Notes: generated from the letters alone by a model not told the origin. Positions 25,403 to 37,093 are shown, counted from the stretch's first letter. The stretch: 64,000 nt of DNA from Prinsepia uniflora (GCA_032719365.1 CM064871.1:61330416-61394415); one strand, 5' to 3'. A program made the numbers and translations.

Positions 25403-25590
25403 TACACCGCTCGGTGTCTGGGACTGCTTAACAGACACTGGTCCTCCCACCGACCCATGTACACCGCTCGGTGCTCTCATCCGTGGGCGGGTGTTGGCTC
25501 TATTCACCGACTCGTATACACCGCTCGGTGTTCTCACCCCCGTATGGACGCTGGTCCTCCCCCACCGACCCGTGTACACCGCTCGGTCTC
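25403..25590 (-). repeat. Four 57-bp spaced ACCGAGCGGT repeats upstream of the antisense TATA box
   Basis: The word TACACCGCTCGGT (plus strand) occurs at 25403, 25460, 25517 and 25575, spaced 57, 57 and 58 bp, within loosely similar units containing CCCACCGACCC. On the minus strand the word is ACCGAGCGGTGTA. The array lies 140-330 bp upstream of the TATA box, where an enhancer would be expected. The same word recurs in gag of this element (15930-16140). Confidence 0.75.
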
Positions 25591-25853
25591 CGCAGCTCCA
25601 ACGCGTCATCTGGCTCCTATCACCGACCATGACACCGCCACCGACCGACTGCGCACAACCGCGACCGACTGAGCCACTTTTCCGCCTAGTGCTCTTTATC
25701 ACCGGCCGCCTACTAGCTCCTTCCTCTCCATGACCGAGACTGTCTCGGCGGACTATCCCACCAAGGGACTTGGGGGACTACAGGTATACTTCCCACCAGG
25801 GTCTGGGAGAATGAAACAAGTCCCCGACCGAGAAATTCCACCTCAGTCAACGA

Positions 25854-26334
25854 CTTGGGGGACTTCTGTTAACACCATATCTGACCAGACCCACTGGGCC
25901 ATATACTTAAAGCCCTGACAACGCTCAAGGCCCAAGAACACCATACTTGCGACAGCCCTAACACCAGGCCCAATGCGGGATGCCACGTGGAAGCATATCC
26001 ACTCTCGATTTACGTAACACGTGTCCGCACGTAAATCGAGAAGCATTCGTCCCACATCAGAACTTTGGGAATTGAACATCCCACCTACCTATACATAAAT
26101 GGTACACATTTCCCAATAGAGGTAACTAAGTTTTACTATTACAATTACTCTACCGAACTTACCATTTACTGTTCCTCTTACGAATAAAGTAACTGACTTG
26201 ATCGTCGGAGAGCCTTAGGCCGGCACCACACCGGTGCCCGTACTAACGGAGACCCGCGATCCACTTAAGTTGACAGGTCACAAGAGGGACACGCGTCATT
26301 TGGTGATTGGCCAACGAGTACTCGACAGTTGGAA
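25854..26334 (+). repeat. Polypurine-like tract and 3' LTR of gypsy element E
   Basis: CTTGGGGGACTTC (25854-25866) directly precedes the LTR start TGTTAAC at 25867. The 468-bp LTR is uninterrupted and serves as the reference for the split 5' LTR. It shows the same G-box-like palindrome near 26008-26040. Confidence 0.88.
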
Positions 26335-28934
26335 CATTTAACGCTTCAACACATTCGAAAACCAGTTATCAAACCATTAGGACCTTGGCCCAAAATCGAA
26401 ATGAAACCAATCATACGGGCCACTGCCCAAATCCATGTGGGACTCAGTCCAAAACCAGTATATATATCATATAATATAACATATCACCAATCCTGTCACG
26501 GTTTCCAAAGCTACGCGCGTGCTACCCGGGGTCTCAAATCCCAAGTCTCCCCAGGGTCCACCTAGGTCAATTTCCGCAGATTAATGACCCTCTCTAAGGG
26601 TTATAATCCATAAGCCTTCCTGAAAGTAAGGTACCCAACGGGAGCGACTCCACTCAGTTAGTGCTCTGTGATTACTCCGGGGTCCAACCAGGCCAACGAC
26701 CCTCCCCGGAGGAGACAATCCATAAATAAGGATGGTATATGAAATTCCATTTCGAAAATATCCTTAAAACCTTTTAAAGGATTGATGCCCGGTCCCCATA
26801 AACCGTCATGAACCCAGAAATTCATTTAGGGTCCCTGACTCAAAATCACAAATATAAACCAACTGGGCCTCAAGCCTGAAATCAGGACTCAACTGGGCAT
26901 CGAGCCCAATATCTCAAGGTCAGTCATGGTTCCTAATCGTAGTGATGTGTGCAACCATCCGTCCAGGACCGCTCTAAATCCTGGTATGTCACCGTGAACA
27001 AATCAACTACCGCGACCACCTCTAGATCATGGTGCACACATCACCGATCGATCTCTTAAACCGTCAGCACTCTGAAGTTGAGCCTCCAATGGCTGCTCGA
27101 CAAGGGGACGTGCATCGTGAACTCTCCGGAAGGAACACATCCCAGTGCAGATGCGAACGTCGTATCGTCCGTCGCCGTGCACATAGCACTCGCCGCGACC
27201 ACGACTCAGACCCGTAGGTCATCAATAGGGCCATATGCCCGAGAAAAAACCAAATGGGTCTCATGCCCGAGTTTACCTTTTCAAATCCAAAACCATTTCA
27301 TTAAACCGAAACAACAAACACGTATAAGCACTGTATAAAACCAAAACCTCAAAATACGTGCAAATACGTAAATACACACAAATGCACTCATGGCATCACA
27401 AAAAATGTTTATAAACACATATAAAACATTTATGCATGCATTGAATTAGAAAACAAGGTCCACTCACAGACCGTCCAAGCTGCCGCCTCGATACGCACGG
27501 TAATACGCTTTTTCGGGCCAATCACCATCACTAGGACTCCCGAACCTATCCAAATCACTTTAGAGGGTTACTAACTACCTTATTAACCTCTCATTAAAGC
27601 CTCGTACTTTTCCGGAATTTTTAACTGTTTTTAAATCCGATCCTAAACCTTCGGACATCCCGAACTATATCGAGACGATGTCCGATCGACTCGAAACCAG
27701 TTCCAAAATGTTAGTTACATTGAATAGATGATTTCACATGTTGGAACCATCCCCAAAAAGTAGGCCATGCTCCAGAAACATTTCCTGCGTGTGGGAGCCA
27801 TGCGCTTAGCTATAGGGTCATCCTTGACCTTCGGCCAACCAGCTGGTCCGGTTCAAGTCTGCAATCTGGTCCGCTTGGACCGGCGTGACCGGTCCGACCC
27901 CATATCTCAGCCATTTTTCATCTGTTTTCACCCAATCCAATTCCTATGGCTTCCTTTCTTCATTTCCTACCTAACCATTTCCTTAAATCTAAGAAACCAA
28001 GCCTAAAACCCAATGGTTCTGAAAACCATTTTGAACCAAAACTGTCTTCCTAGGTTCTGGGCACTTCTAGGGGTCAAACCTTCGTCCTAAGGGTTCCAAT
28101 AAGTTCCTAGGATCCCTAAAAACATGCTAGGAGTTCGATTTGGGTTATCTTGGCCGGAATTAAATTTTGGTGGGTAGCCACCAAAAATTCCCCAGCCGCT
28201 GTTCCAAGCTTACTCAGCTGTCCTCAGCCCCCAAAATCTTCCCATAACCATCCTACCAATCCCCTAAACACATCCTAATCAACATCTAACCTCCTAAACG
28301 CCCCAATCCAAAAATCCAAATTCGAAATATAAATGGGGGTTCGGGTTTACCTTTGTCGTGCATTCCACCGCCGCCTACGGCGGTCCAGCAGCCTGCCACT
28401 GCCTCTCTTGGTCCATCACTCACCCTCAACTCCTCTCATGGCCTCATATTTAAAAATGGAAAAGGGTTGATGTTTGGGGTTATCGGAGTGGTTGTTCGAG
28501 GGGTTCGGGTTTGGTTTGGACGACACAAGCAAGGGGAATGCATGTATGGGAAATGATGGGCAATGGATGGGTGACACTTGTCAGTCATCCATTGGGCCAT
28601 TTCACTTGAGGACAAAATTCCACTTTTTCCTCGTAAAGCGTACTGCTATGAATAGTACCTTGAAATTTTCTTGAACCGTAAATTTTCCGTCGAATGTTCG
28701 ATTTCGACGTGCCACCTGTCTATGGATTTTTATCGGCCTGATCTACGTAACGATCCTCGGCCCTCAGCCATCGGACCTCCCGGGTCAAAAGTTAACTTTT
28801 CGCCCTCGTTCAGAGGCAAAATCATAATTTCACCTTGAACGTCTGATAATCCTCGGCTAATCCCCGATTAGCCCCACTAATCCGTAATTAAGTCTTAATT
28901 AATCCTAAAATCAGGGACGGGTCGTTACAAACAG

Positions 28935-29980
28935 TCCCCAAGAGCGTGGTTTGGAAGATTCACAAAGTCTATGAAAAATTTTGGCTACAGACAGAGCAAT
29001 TTGGATCACACTTTATTTCTAAAGAAAACAGGTGGTAACATCACAACACTTATTGTATATGTTGATGATATGGTTGTCACAGGGAATGATCCTAAGGAAA
29101 GATAAGCACTAAAGAATTATTTATCTCAAGAATTTGAGATGAAAGACCTCGGTCCTTTGAAGTACTTTCTTGGAATTGAAGTATCATGATCAGGGAAAAG
29201 AATCTTTCTTTCCCAAAGAAAGTATGCCTTAGATTTGTTGCATGAAACTGGCATGTCTTCCTGTCAGCCTGTCAAGTGCCTACTAACAAAGGTAGATATC
29301 AGAGACTAGTGGGAAGATTGATGTATTTGGCTCACACACGCCCAGACATTGCATATGCTCTAAGTGTAGTGAGTCAATTCATGCATAATCCAGAAGAAAA
29401 AAACATATGAATGTTGTTATGCATATTCTGAGCTATTTGAAAGCTTCTCATGGTAAAGGAATTCTATTCACTAAGAATGAAGATTATTTGAAGGTTGAAA
29501 CATACATTGATGCAGATTGGGAAGGAGCACTAGATGATCGAAGATCTACCTCAGGTTATTTTACATTTGTAGGAGGCAATCTTGTTACATGGAGAAGTAA
29601 GAAACAGAATGTTGTTGCACGGTCTAGTGCAGAAGCTGAATATAGAGGAATGACACTTGGGATCCAAGAAATATTGTGGTTGAAACTCTTGTTACAAGGC
29701 TTGGGTTATCCACCAAAGGAGTCTATGAAGCTATATTGTGATAATAAGTCTGCACGTGATATTGCAGAAAATCCAGTTCAGCATGACAGAACTAAACATG
29801 TCGAAGTGGATAGGTTCTTTATTAAAGAGAAGTTAGATGAAAAACTTGTGGAAGTACCTGGAATTCGATCAGAAGATCAATTGGCTGATATTCTTACCAA
29901 GGCTGTTTCAAAAACATTGTTTTCAAAGTTTTTAGACAAATTGGGCATGTGCGACATCTATGCACCAACTTGAGGGGGAG
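28935..29980 (+). pseudogene. Copia reverse transcriptase C-terminal part and RNase H
   Basis: The piece resumes at SPRAWFGRF. It contains the RT catalytic motif YVDDM near 29058-29072, then stops in MTG/EV regions (29103 and about 29187), then an intact RNase H frame (29407-29973). The RNase H shows the first aspartate in YIDADWEG, the SSAEAEYRG glutamate motif and the copia-typical KHVEVDRFFIKEK and QLADILTK motifs. It is followed directly by the purine tract GAGGGGGAG (29972-29980) that precedes the 3' LTR. Confidence 0.9.
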
Positions 29981-30172
29981 TGTTGCAAGATTTATGTAAT
30001 TATGCACTTTTTATGTAATTAGTCAAAGTAGATTTCTTTCTCCTAAAAGTTAGGTCTCCTTACCCTAGAAGAAATCTATGTGATTACTTGTAATTAGGAT
30101 TGTAACCTTATATAAAGCCTCTTAGTGAGAAGAATAATACATATTGAATTATTCACAATACTCTAAATTTCA
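29981..30172 (+). mobile_element. Probable 3' LTR of the copia element
   Basis: The LTR starts TGTTGCAAG immediately after the purine tract. It contains a TATA-like stretch (TTATATAAAG near 30108) and runs to a CA at 30172. The right end is uncertain because the partner LTR is outside the window and no target duplication can be checked. Confidence 0.6.
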
Positions 30173-33100
30173 AGTCGTACTTCCAAAACACAAACTCATT
30201 TTAGAAGTACCTTTAAGATATCTTAGAATCCACTGCACTGCTTCCTTCCATTAAGGGGAGTGGAGGATAGTTACTCTAATCTTGGTATTCCTATAAAATG
30301 AATAGACTTTGATATCTCAAGGCACATGTGATGGCTGGTGCGTAGATGAAATATTAGCTAGATTCTTCCATGTGCTTGAAAACAAGGGAACATGCTTGCT
30401 TATGGAGAATACTATGCTTATGAGAATCACCATAAGATTAATTGTAGCCAACTCTTAAGCATGACTATACGTTGATGGTTTTTCTCTATACTTCCCTATA
30501 TAAAGAGATGGAATGAGGACTCTCAAATCATCTCTAAAGCAACAAACATGATCCATCAAAGTGAGAGTGAGAAGAGAGTTCACCTTTGTGTGAGAAATAT
30601 AGAGATAGCATCTTTTGTGAGATTTTAAAAAAAATTGAGTGAATCAAAGAGAGAGTTGTTTATCCATCATTGAGTGAAAGTTTGTATTTGTAGTCTCATT
30701 TATAGTGAAAGAATTTTAGAGCTGATGTCCAAAGATATAGATGCATTGCCAAACCTCATTAAATTTTGGTGTTCTCTTATCTTTATTTGGTTCCGCTTTA
30801 ATTATGTTTATTTTTTTTATTCAATTTATTTTAAAGATGGAAAAAAAAATTGATCATTGAGATTGGTTGTGCATCTTTCTCACCACAACTGTCTACTTGT
30901 TTATCCACACTATAATTAACTGAGTTAGATCTACTTGACTCCTAATGTAACTATTTGATTATCTTAGTTAAGTGCTTTTATTAATTATATATAATTTTAA
31001 TTTGTATTCCTTTAATTATAAAGTAAATATTTATTACTTTTTTTAGTATTATATAAATATATGGTGCTTTAAGGGGAAAATTTCTAAGGCCCACTTTGGA
31101 GATTTGCCTTGTGCCAGCAAAATTTTATTCCAAAAAAAAAAAAAAAAAACTAATATGACTGTTTTAAAAGAGTTTGGTTCCGTTACCAAAAATATAGAAT
31201 CAAACAAACAAGATCGAGGTTTGTAGTTTTTGACTTACTATTAAACAAAGTGCATGATCATGAATTATTTTCCTTTCTTAGGCCATTTTTAAATTCTAGA
31301 CGATTCCATTGTGTCTGATTGAAATCGAAGCCAGCTAGCTGGAACAATTAATCTTTCTTTCACTAATCTAATATCCATGATCCATTTAAATCATGCATGC
31401 TATTAATGATTTATTATCTAAAACCATATACGCAGTAAACGCCTTCAATTATTTATTAATTGACCAATTAAGAAGCGATCAATCTCAGCAAGCTATAGCT
31501 ACTTAGTCATCCTGATCATCTCTTAATTAATTATCATACGTACTAATTTGCTCTATTATTGTTGTTTGTGTGGGTAATACGTAAGCACGTCCGCATTAAT
31601 TAGGTCATTTTGAATCTTCTGGGTTGCATAAGTCGAATCGCATGCATTTCTATGTTGGCCAAACTTGTATTTGGTTCAAAAAGTCATTCGATGTTAAGTT
31701 CTTTTTAAATAATCTTAGGTCTATTAAGAAAACTAGTACTAAAATGAATAGTTATTGTGGGAGAAAAATATACAGATTGCGTATCGATTTCTCTTTTTAT
31801 GATTATTGAAAATGAAACTTAAAATTTCACGCTATAACTCGGCCAGGAATACCATCATACGTTAATCTTAGTTAATTTTTACCGTTTTCCCCTTCAATTG
31901 GGCTAAAATATCTTCTTATTGTGCAAATTTCTCCCCCCATTAATTCTAATTCTATAGGGTATGTTTTAATGAGAAACTTTAAAGTTCTAAGAATCTAGAC
32001 TTAAATTATTTAAATTTAGGAAATTGGAAGTACCAATAATTATTAATTAAATCCCTAATTAATACTTTGAAATTTTTCATTTTTAACTCATTTAACTTAA
32101 ATTTCTTAGAACTGTTAAAATTTTAATTCAATTGTAACGAAAAATTATAACGAAGGAAAACGACTAAACAAGTTTAATAATTTTGATTTTTTAACTCATT
32201 ACCATGCTGTCCTTCGCACTTGGAAGGGACATCAAATTTCTCATGTTAGGTAATTTAATTTAATATTTTTTAAGACAAAGTCAATGACTTTTTTTCAAAA
32301 AGACTTTTTTTTTTTTACTGAATAGTCAATGACTTGTTCAGTCTTATAGTTTGTAGATCTCAGGTTTCTTTTAATTAAAGAAGGCAGAAAAAGTAGTCTA
32401 TTGGCATTCCTAAAAAAAATAAAAAATAAAAGCAAAATATATTAAGTGGAGATGAAATGTTCCGAAATGGTTATACTATCTCACCGTATTAATTATATCG
32501 TGTTTTTTCAATATGATACAATAAAAAAATATCCTTTCATTTTTTAACCGTTAGATTTTAATTTAAAAAAATTTAACGGTCTGCATTTCATAACGTACTT
32601 AATACGATAGGGTGCTTTAGAATTTTTGGAAATATTCTCTACCAACAAATTCTATTGGGTTGATGAAAACCTAAAATTGGCATTGCCTCTTCATACCTGG
32701 AAGCTCCTAGAGTCCTATAGATGTTATTCCGAAGAAACATGAAAAGTTGAACTTTAGGGGCGAAAGAAAGAATATATTGGACATCCACATTATTAATTTC
32801 AATTTTCAAATACAACTAACTGCCTAATTGGTGTTTGCAATGAGTAGTTCTATCTAATCACCCAATTTTTTTTATTCGGTCGGTTTTAATCTAGTAAAAA
32901 TTGCGAACATAAAAATTTAATCTTGAATACCCATACGAAAACAATATCATAGTCTTATAGGGCTACATAAAAAAAAAGTTGGTACATCTAATAAAGATAC
33001 TCATTAATTTGTAATTTTCATGAACATTTAGTCAATTGGTGTGGCAGCATAATTGTCTCTCTATGTCTCAATCATTAATTCCCATTTTTTTTTTGGTGGA

Positions 33101-34208
33101 AAAAAATTGAAGTAAAGACACCTTCTCAAATGGAGGCAGAATAATTCTGTTTTAAGATTCCCACTGCAAAGACAAAAAAAAAATGGAAAGAAAAAATCTC
33201 ATTCTTTTTAGCTTTCAAGTTCCCTATCAAACACTTTGCTTTGGCCTTTGCTTATTACTAGTGATAGCCTATCAAACACTACATCTTGAGTTATTTGAGT
33301 CAAAACTCCAACCTTTTTTTAAAAAAATTACTAGCTTTTAATTGAAAAAATAATTATTATAAATACTTTCACACAATATTATTATTAACTTTTTTTTTAT
33401 AGATAATATATTAAATTTTCTTGAACAATAAAGACAACACAATATGCATGCCTCGTGCACTTAATTGATCTCGTTAAAATTTTATCATTTTAAACGGATT
33501 AAGAAAAAAGAATATTGCACATCTCAAAACAAATCAACAAAACACATTCTCAAATTACAATCAAACGTAAAATTCTAGTTTTTTTTTTTTCCAAACCATA
33601 TGCACTAATTAACACACAACCCATATTGATGTACATCAACATATTCTTCAATCATCTGACATCCACAAGCACTAATCTAATCAAATGACTAATAACGGAA
33701 ATACAACTGCAAAACCTCACATAAATGATATTTATTTTTATTATTGACTCTTATTATTTATATATATATATTTATTTTTGAATTATTATAAGTTATATAT
33801 ATTAATTATATCATTTATTTATAAAATAATTACATTATATACAAATATTTCCCATGCATATGAAAGTTTCTCCATCAAAACCTGAAAGCTGCCTGCTTTT
33901 TGTATTGTTGGGATCATTTCATCACTTTATTAGCATTTTAAATATGATATTAATCCGAAAATTAGGAGCCAGCAATTCAAAACTTTTCAGCTAATGAATT
34001 TCAAGAAAGTCAAGATTCATGTTTGGCGGCTACTTAAAGACTAGACAGATTATATCCCAGAAAGTACTATTAAGTTTAGCATTCACAATCACACAAAGGA
34101 CACATTAACAAATAACAAATACTCTACACTTTGCACTTCCCACTAATGGAAAATCAGAACTTCTGTCCATTTTTTACCTCATCAACCTTCTACAATTACA
34201 AAGACTTA
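30173..34208. other. AT-rich gene-poor stretch between copia and PIF/Harbinger elements
   Basis: I see no gene. A promoter-like piece with CCTATATAAAG near 30497 and flanking A/T-rich sequence (30240-30800) resembles part of another LTR but has no partner. There is a run of 18 A (31132-31149), a short TA stretch near 33757 and many poly-T runs. A possible small inverted-repeat element lies at about 32478-32625. The longest frame (31624-31809) has no recognisable content. Confidence 0.6.
32478..32625. repeat. Possible MITE-like inverted repeat
   Basis: The ends CTATCTCACCGTATTAATTA and CGTACTTAATACGATAGGGTG are imperfect inverted repeats, with a second inner pair AACCGTTAGATTTTAA / TTTAACGGTCTG. 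The length (about 145 bp) and A/T-rich body fit a small non-autonomous DNA transposon, but no clear target duplication was found. Confidence 0.4.
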
Positions 34209-34793
34209 GGGGTGTATTCAATTTGGATTTTAATAGGTTTCAAATCTGATGGGTTTCAACAGATTTGAAAAGTTTTTTGTTGATTTCAAAGTATTTTCAT
34301 ATGAATTTTAAATGATTTGTTTATTGATTTGTTATGATTTTAAAATATTTGTTATGATTTTAAAAGATTTGTTGTCATTCATGTCATATGTTTTTACATT
34401 ACAGTTTACAAATATCAACTATCTTTCTTTTTATTCTAACTCTTGTTCATGGTATCTCCCAAGGTACCAATGTCACCAAAATGAAGCCTATGTTGCTTTT
34501 ACCATGCCCAACGAATTCTTCTTCCTAGAGAATGATAAATGTAACCAATAATTAAAACAAAAATATACTCCAACAAAATATACTGTAAAATATGATGAGA
34601 TGACAACAACTATTAAACCAATAATTCAAAATTAAGGTCTTAACATTAAACAAAAACTTTAAACATAATGTCAAATCAATGTCTTAAAATTAACCTGAAA
34701 TTTTTGAAACATAATACTTATAAAGTCATAACATTAACCACCCCTAATTTAAGCAAAACACTAAACCAAAACTATTTACCATTTCTTGTTAGT

Positions 34794-35913
34794 TCAATCC
34801 AAAGTAGTATATTGTATCCATTCCGAGCGTTCTTCAGGTGACATTTTTAAGAATGCATCTTTCATCCCCAACTTATGGATCTTATCAAGCGCTTTGAAAC
34901 GAGCTAGTTTATCCAAGTTTGGAGCTTCCTTGATTGCTTCCCAAATGTTGGTGGTTTTCTCCATTTGTTTTTTTTTTCTCTCTCTCGTTTTCTCTTTTCT
35001 CCAATAAGTTGCGCATCCCTTGAATTTCAGTGGCGATTGTTACAATTGAGTCCATGCCAACACCAACTTTCTCTATAAGACTTGCTCTAGTGGTGGTGTT
35101 AACCAAGCTACTAGTTGCTTCATAATCAATTCTCGATTTCTTTCGATGATGGAGCTTTTCAGAAGGAGCATTCAAGCTTGTGTCATAGAAGGGTGATAAA
35201 TTAGTAGGTGTTAACACATTTTGGTATGATATTTCCTGAGCCTCATTGTTATCATCAACTCCATACTCTTCTACCATGTCCGGTCTAGTTTCTTCATGTA
35301 CCCTACTAGGTCTTCTTTCTTCAAATACATATGCCACATCATCAGCGTCATCCCCCACAACAATTGACTGATTTCCAACAGCTGTTCCATTGCTAAATAC
35401 AATTTCCAAATCCTCATAGTCATCATATGACTCAGTGCGGAGTTTCTCTTGGTTTGGGTGAGACTGTAAAGAAAATATAATAGTTTAGAAATTTATAACT
35501 ATTTTATTATAATGAATGTGAAAGTGATCAATCCACGTAATATTTAAAACAATAGAAATTAAAAATATCACCTTGAAGTAATTGTCCCATACTTCATCAC
35601 TAGCCGTGAACTTCTTTGTGATAGGGTCCCACCCAAATCCAGAACTATGAGACACAAGCTCAGCCAAACTTAGATAACGTTCCTTCAGAATTTTCAACCG
35701 GTTTTGATAGTGCTTGTAAGTTTTTTCACATCCAAGACGCTCATTAAGAACGGAAAGTATCTTATCACACACTGTATTCTTAGATATCCCACCACTAGCA
35801 TCACACCAACCACTCTTGACGGCATCAACAAGTAATCTTAACAACATACGACTCTCTTGGATGCTCCATTGGCTATACTTCGCTTTTAACTTCTTTTATT
35901 TTGCGTCTTCCAT
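34794..35913 (-). pseudogene. PIF/Harbinger Myb/SANT-like accessory protein, two exons, broken
   Basis: On the minus strand the ATG is at 35913-35911. Exon 1 is 35913-35572, the intron 35571-35464 (GT..AG, 108 bp), and exon 2 runs 35463-34794 to a TGA. Exon 1 encodes a Myb/SANT-like DNA-binding domain of the plant Harbinger/L10-interacting type (conserved pieces NRLKILKERY, GFGWDPITKKFTASDEVWDNY). Exon 2 is an acidic linker then a C-terminal block ending EWIQYTTLD. Defects: a TAA as sixth codon (35898-35896) and one extra base, most simply in the run of ten A (34968-34977), which displaces the C-terminal block. An internal ATG at 35847 could bypass the first defect but would cut the start of the domain. 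In this superfamily such a protein helps the transposase bind and enter the nucleus. Confidence 0.82.
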
Positions 35914-36951
35914 TTTAATGTTACTAGATAATACAAACTAATGACTTATTAGTTATCTATTCATTTATTTCATATATGTTCTTATAATCCAAAATAATGA
36001 AAACATCTAATTCATAACAATATGATGAAGATAAAAATCTATCCATAAATTAAAAAGACAAAGATAAATGATTGGTTTAGTTAGAATATTTTCCTAAATG
36101 AATAGCAAATAAGACTCAAATCATACAACCAAATGACCAAGTACTTAGACAATTGCTAGGTGATGATCTGAAACAAAAATTGACAAAAGGTACCACCGTT
36201 CTTGAATCGCACCAGCTTGTTTCAACAATTTTTTTTTTTTTTTTTTACAGTTTTATATCAAACAAATAAGAAAAAAGTCCACAAAAATTAAATACCGGAT
36301 GGTCCGAATTTAAACATGCAAAGCCATCAGAACCAAGAACAAAAACATAAATAGGAACCCAAATCAAACTGATGAAGATATATGTCGAAGACCCAGATAT
36401 ACTTAGAAATTAAAACATGCATGATTCTGGAAATAAATAATAATAATAAAAGATCTTGCATGTAGTCTTCACAAGCAGGTGCTATTTTCAGATAAATCTG
36501 GGATTAAAAAAAAAAAGCAAAAAACTTATGCCACACACATAAAATGTAACAAATAGTTGACATAAATTACAAGCCTCGTGCGCATCATTTTAGGTACAAA
36601 AGAAATCAACTTCATAAAATAGATTAGCTCCATCAAAGTGCCATTCTGTGACCTAGATCAATACAAGTTTATTGTAGCCTCACACTTGCAGCTTCAGATA
36701 TTTCATCCTTGAAAATGATCAATCTATCAATCTCTATGAACTAATTTCTAGTTCCAATCAGTGACAGCTTGTACAAATGAGATAAAGAGGCAAACTAGAT
36801 ACAAACCACTGGTAAGTTGGTATTTCACATGAGCAAGAAACACATTATAATACTTCTTAAAAGTCATCAACAAGCAGGCGTTGTGACCAATTGAAATTTT
36901 GACAAATTATCATCAAACCCTGGACAAAATTTGGTTCATTCTTATGCAGGC
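35914..36951. other. Non-coding interior of the PIF/Harbinger element
   Basis: A/T-rich sequence with a run of about 17 T (36230-36246) and short A runs. No frame resembling a DDE transposase is seen here or in the other interior part (46365-47490), so the transposase gene appears to be absent. Confidence 0.6.
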
Positions 36952-37093
36952 TGACAAGACCCACCCCGGTTACCATCCCGATAACCGGGATGAACCCTGC
37001 TCCCGTCTGACAAACACACTTAAAGTACCAAAAATAACCTCACAAAAACCCACAATTTACATTGCCAGACCAGGGAGAACTTAAAATCCAACG

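Larger units (their letters stand above)
11752..26334 (+). mobile_element. Ty3/gypsy Tat-type retrotransposon 'E' with antisense gene
   Basis: About 11.7 kb without guest F. Both LTRs are about 468 bp (11752-11846 plus 14743-15116, and 25867-26334). I count about 17 substitutions between them by eye (3-4 percent), so insertion is fairly recent. A candidate target duplication CATTC (11747-11751) / CATTT (26335-26339) has one mismatch. The exact LTR 3' border is uncertain: similarity ends at GTTGGAA rather than a canonical CA. Order: LTR, gag, protease, RT, degenerate RNase H, second archaeal-type RNase H, integrase, tandem array, antisense gene, promoter-like repeats, purine tract, LTR. The doubled RNase H and lack of a chromodomain place it in the Tat lineage. 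Confidence 0.92.
11457..28929 (-). mobile_element. Solo LTR 'D' of the TGTAAC family, host of gypsy element E
   Basis: The ends TGTCAGGACCCGTCCC (11457) and GGGACGGGTCGTTACA (28929) carry perfect AACAG duplications in the copia RT. Without guest E, D is 2885 bp, the standard size of the family. Cassette borders are GTCCACTCAC (27458-27467) and a decayed GTGAGTAAAC (11666-11675). Element E landed just beside a TGCATGCAT motif at 11741-11749. The hairpin region is decayed (near 27787-27810). Confidence 0.95.
6026..30172 (+). mobile_element. Decayed Ty1/copia retrotransposon, split into three pieces by nested insertions
   Basis: Three copia segments, 6026-8488, 11350-11456 and 28935-30172 (about 3.8 kb), read in order as gag, protease, integrase, reverse transcriptase and RNase H. 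The breaks are exactly at insertions C and D: target duplications TGGTG (8484-8488 / 11345-11349) and AACAG (11452-11456 / 28930-28934) rejoin the RT frame without loss. The gag-pol order with integrase before RT defines the copia type. The 5' LTR and start of gag lie beyond O, off the window. Several stops, a frameshift and an integrase deletion show that it is dead. It is the oldest layer of the left nest. Confidence 0.93.

Noticed and set aside
30240..30800. Possible further LTR or TRIM with TATA box CCTATATAAAG
   Set aside because: No second copy, primer site, purine tract or duplication was found in the window, so it is mentioned only under the intergenic stretch.
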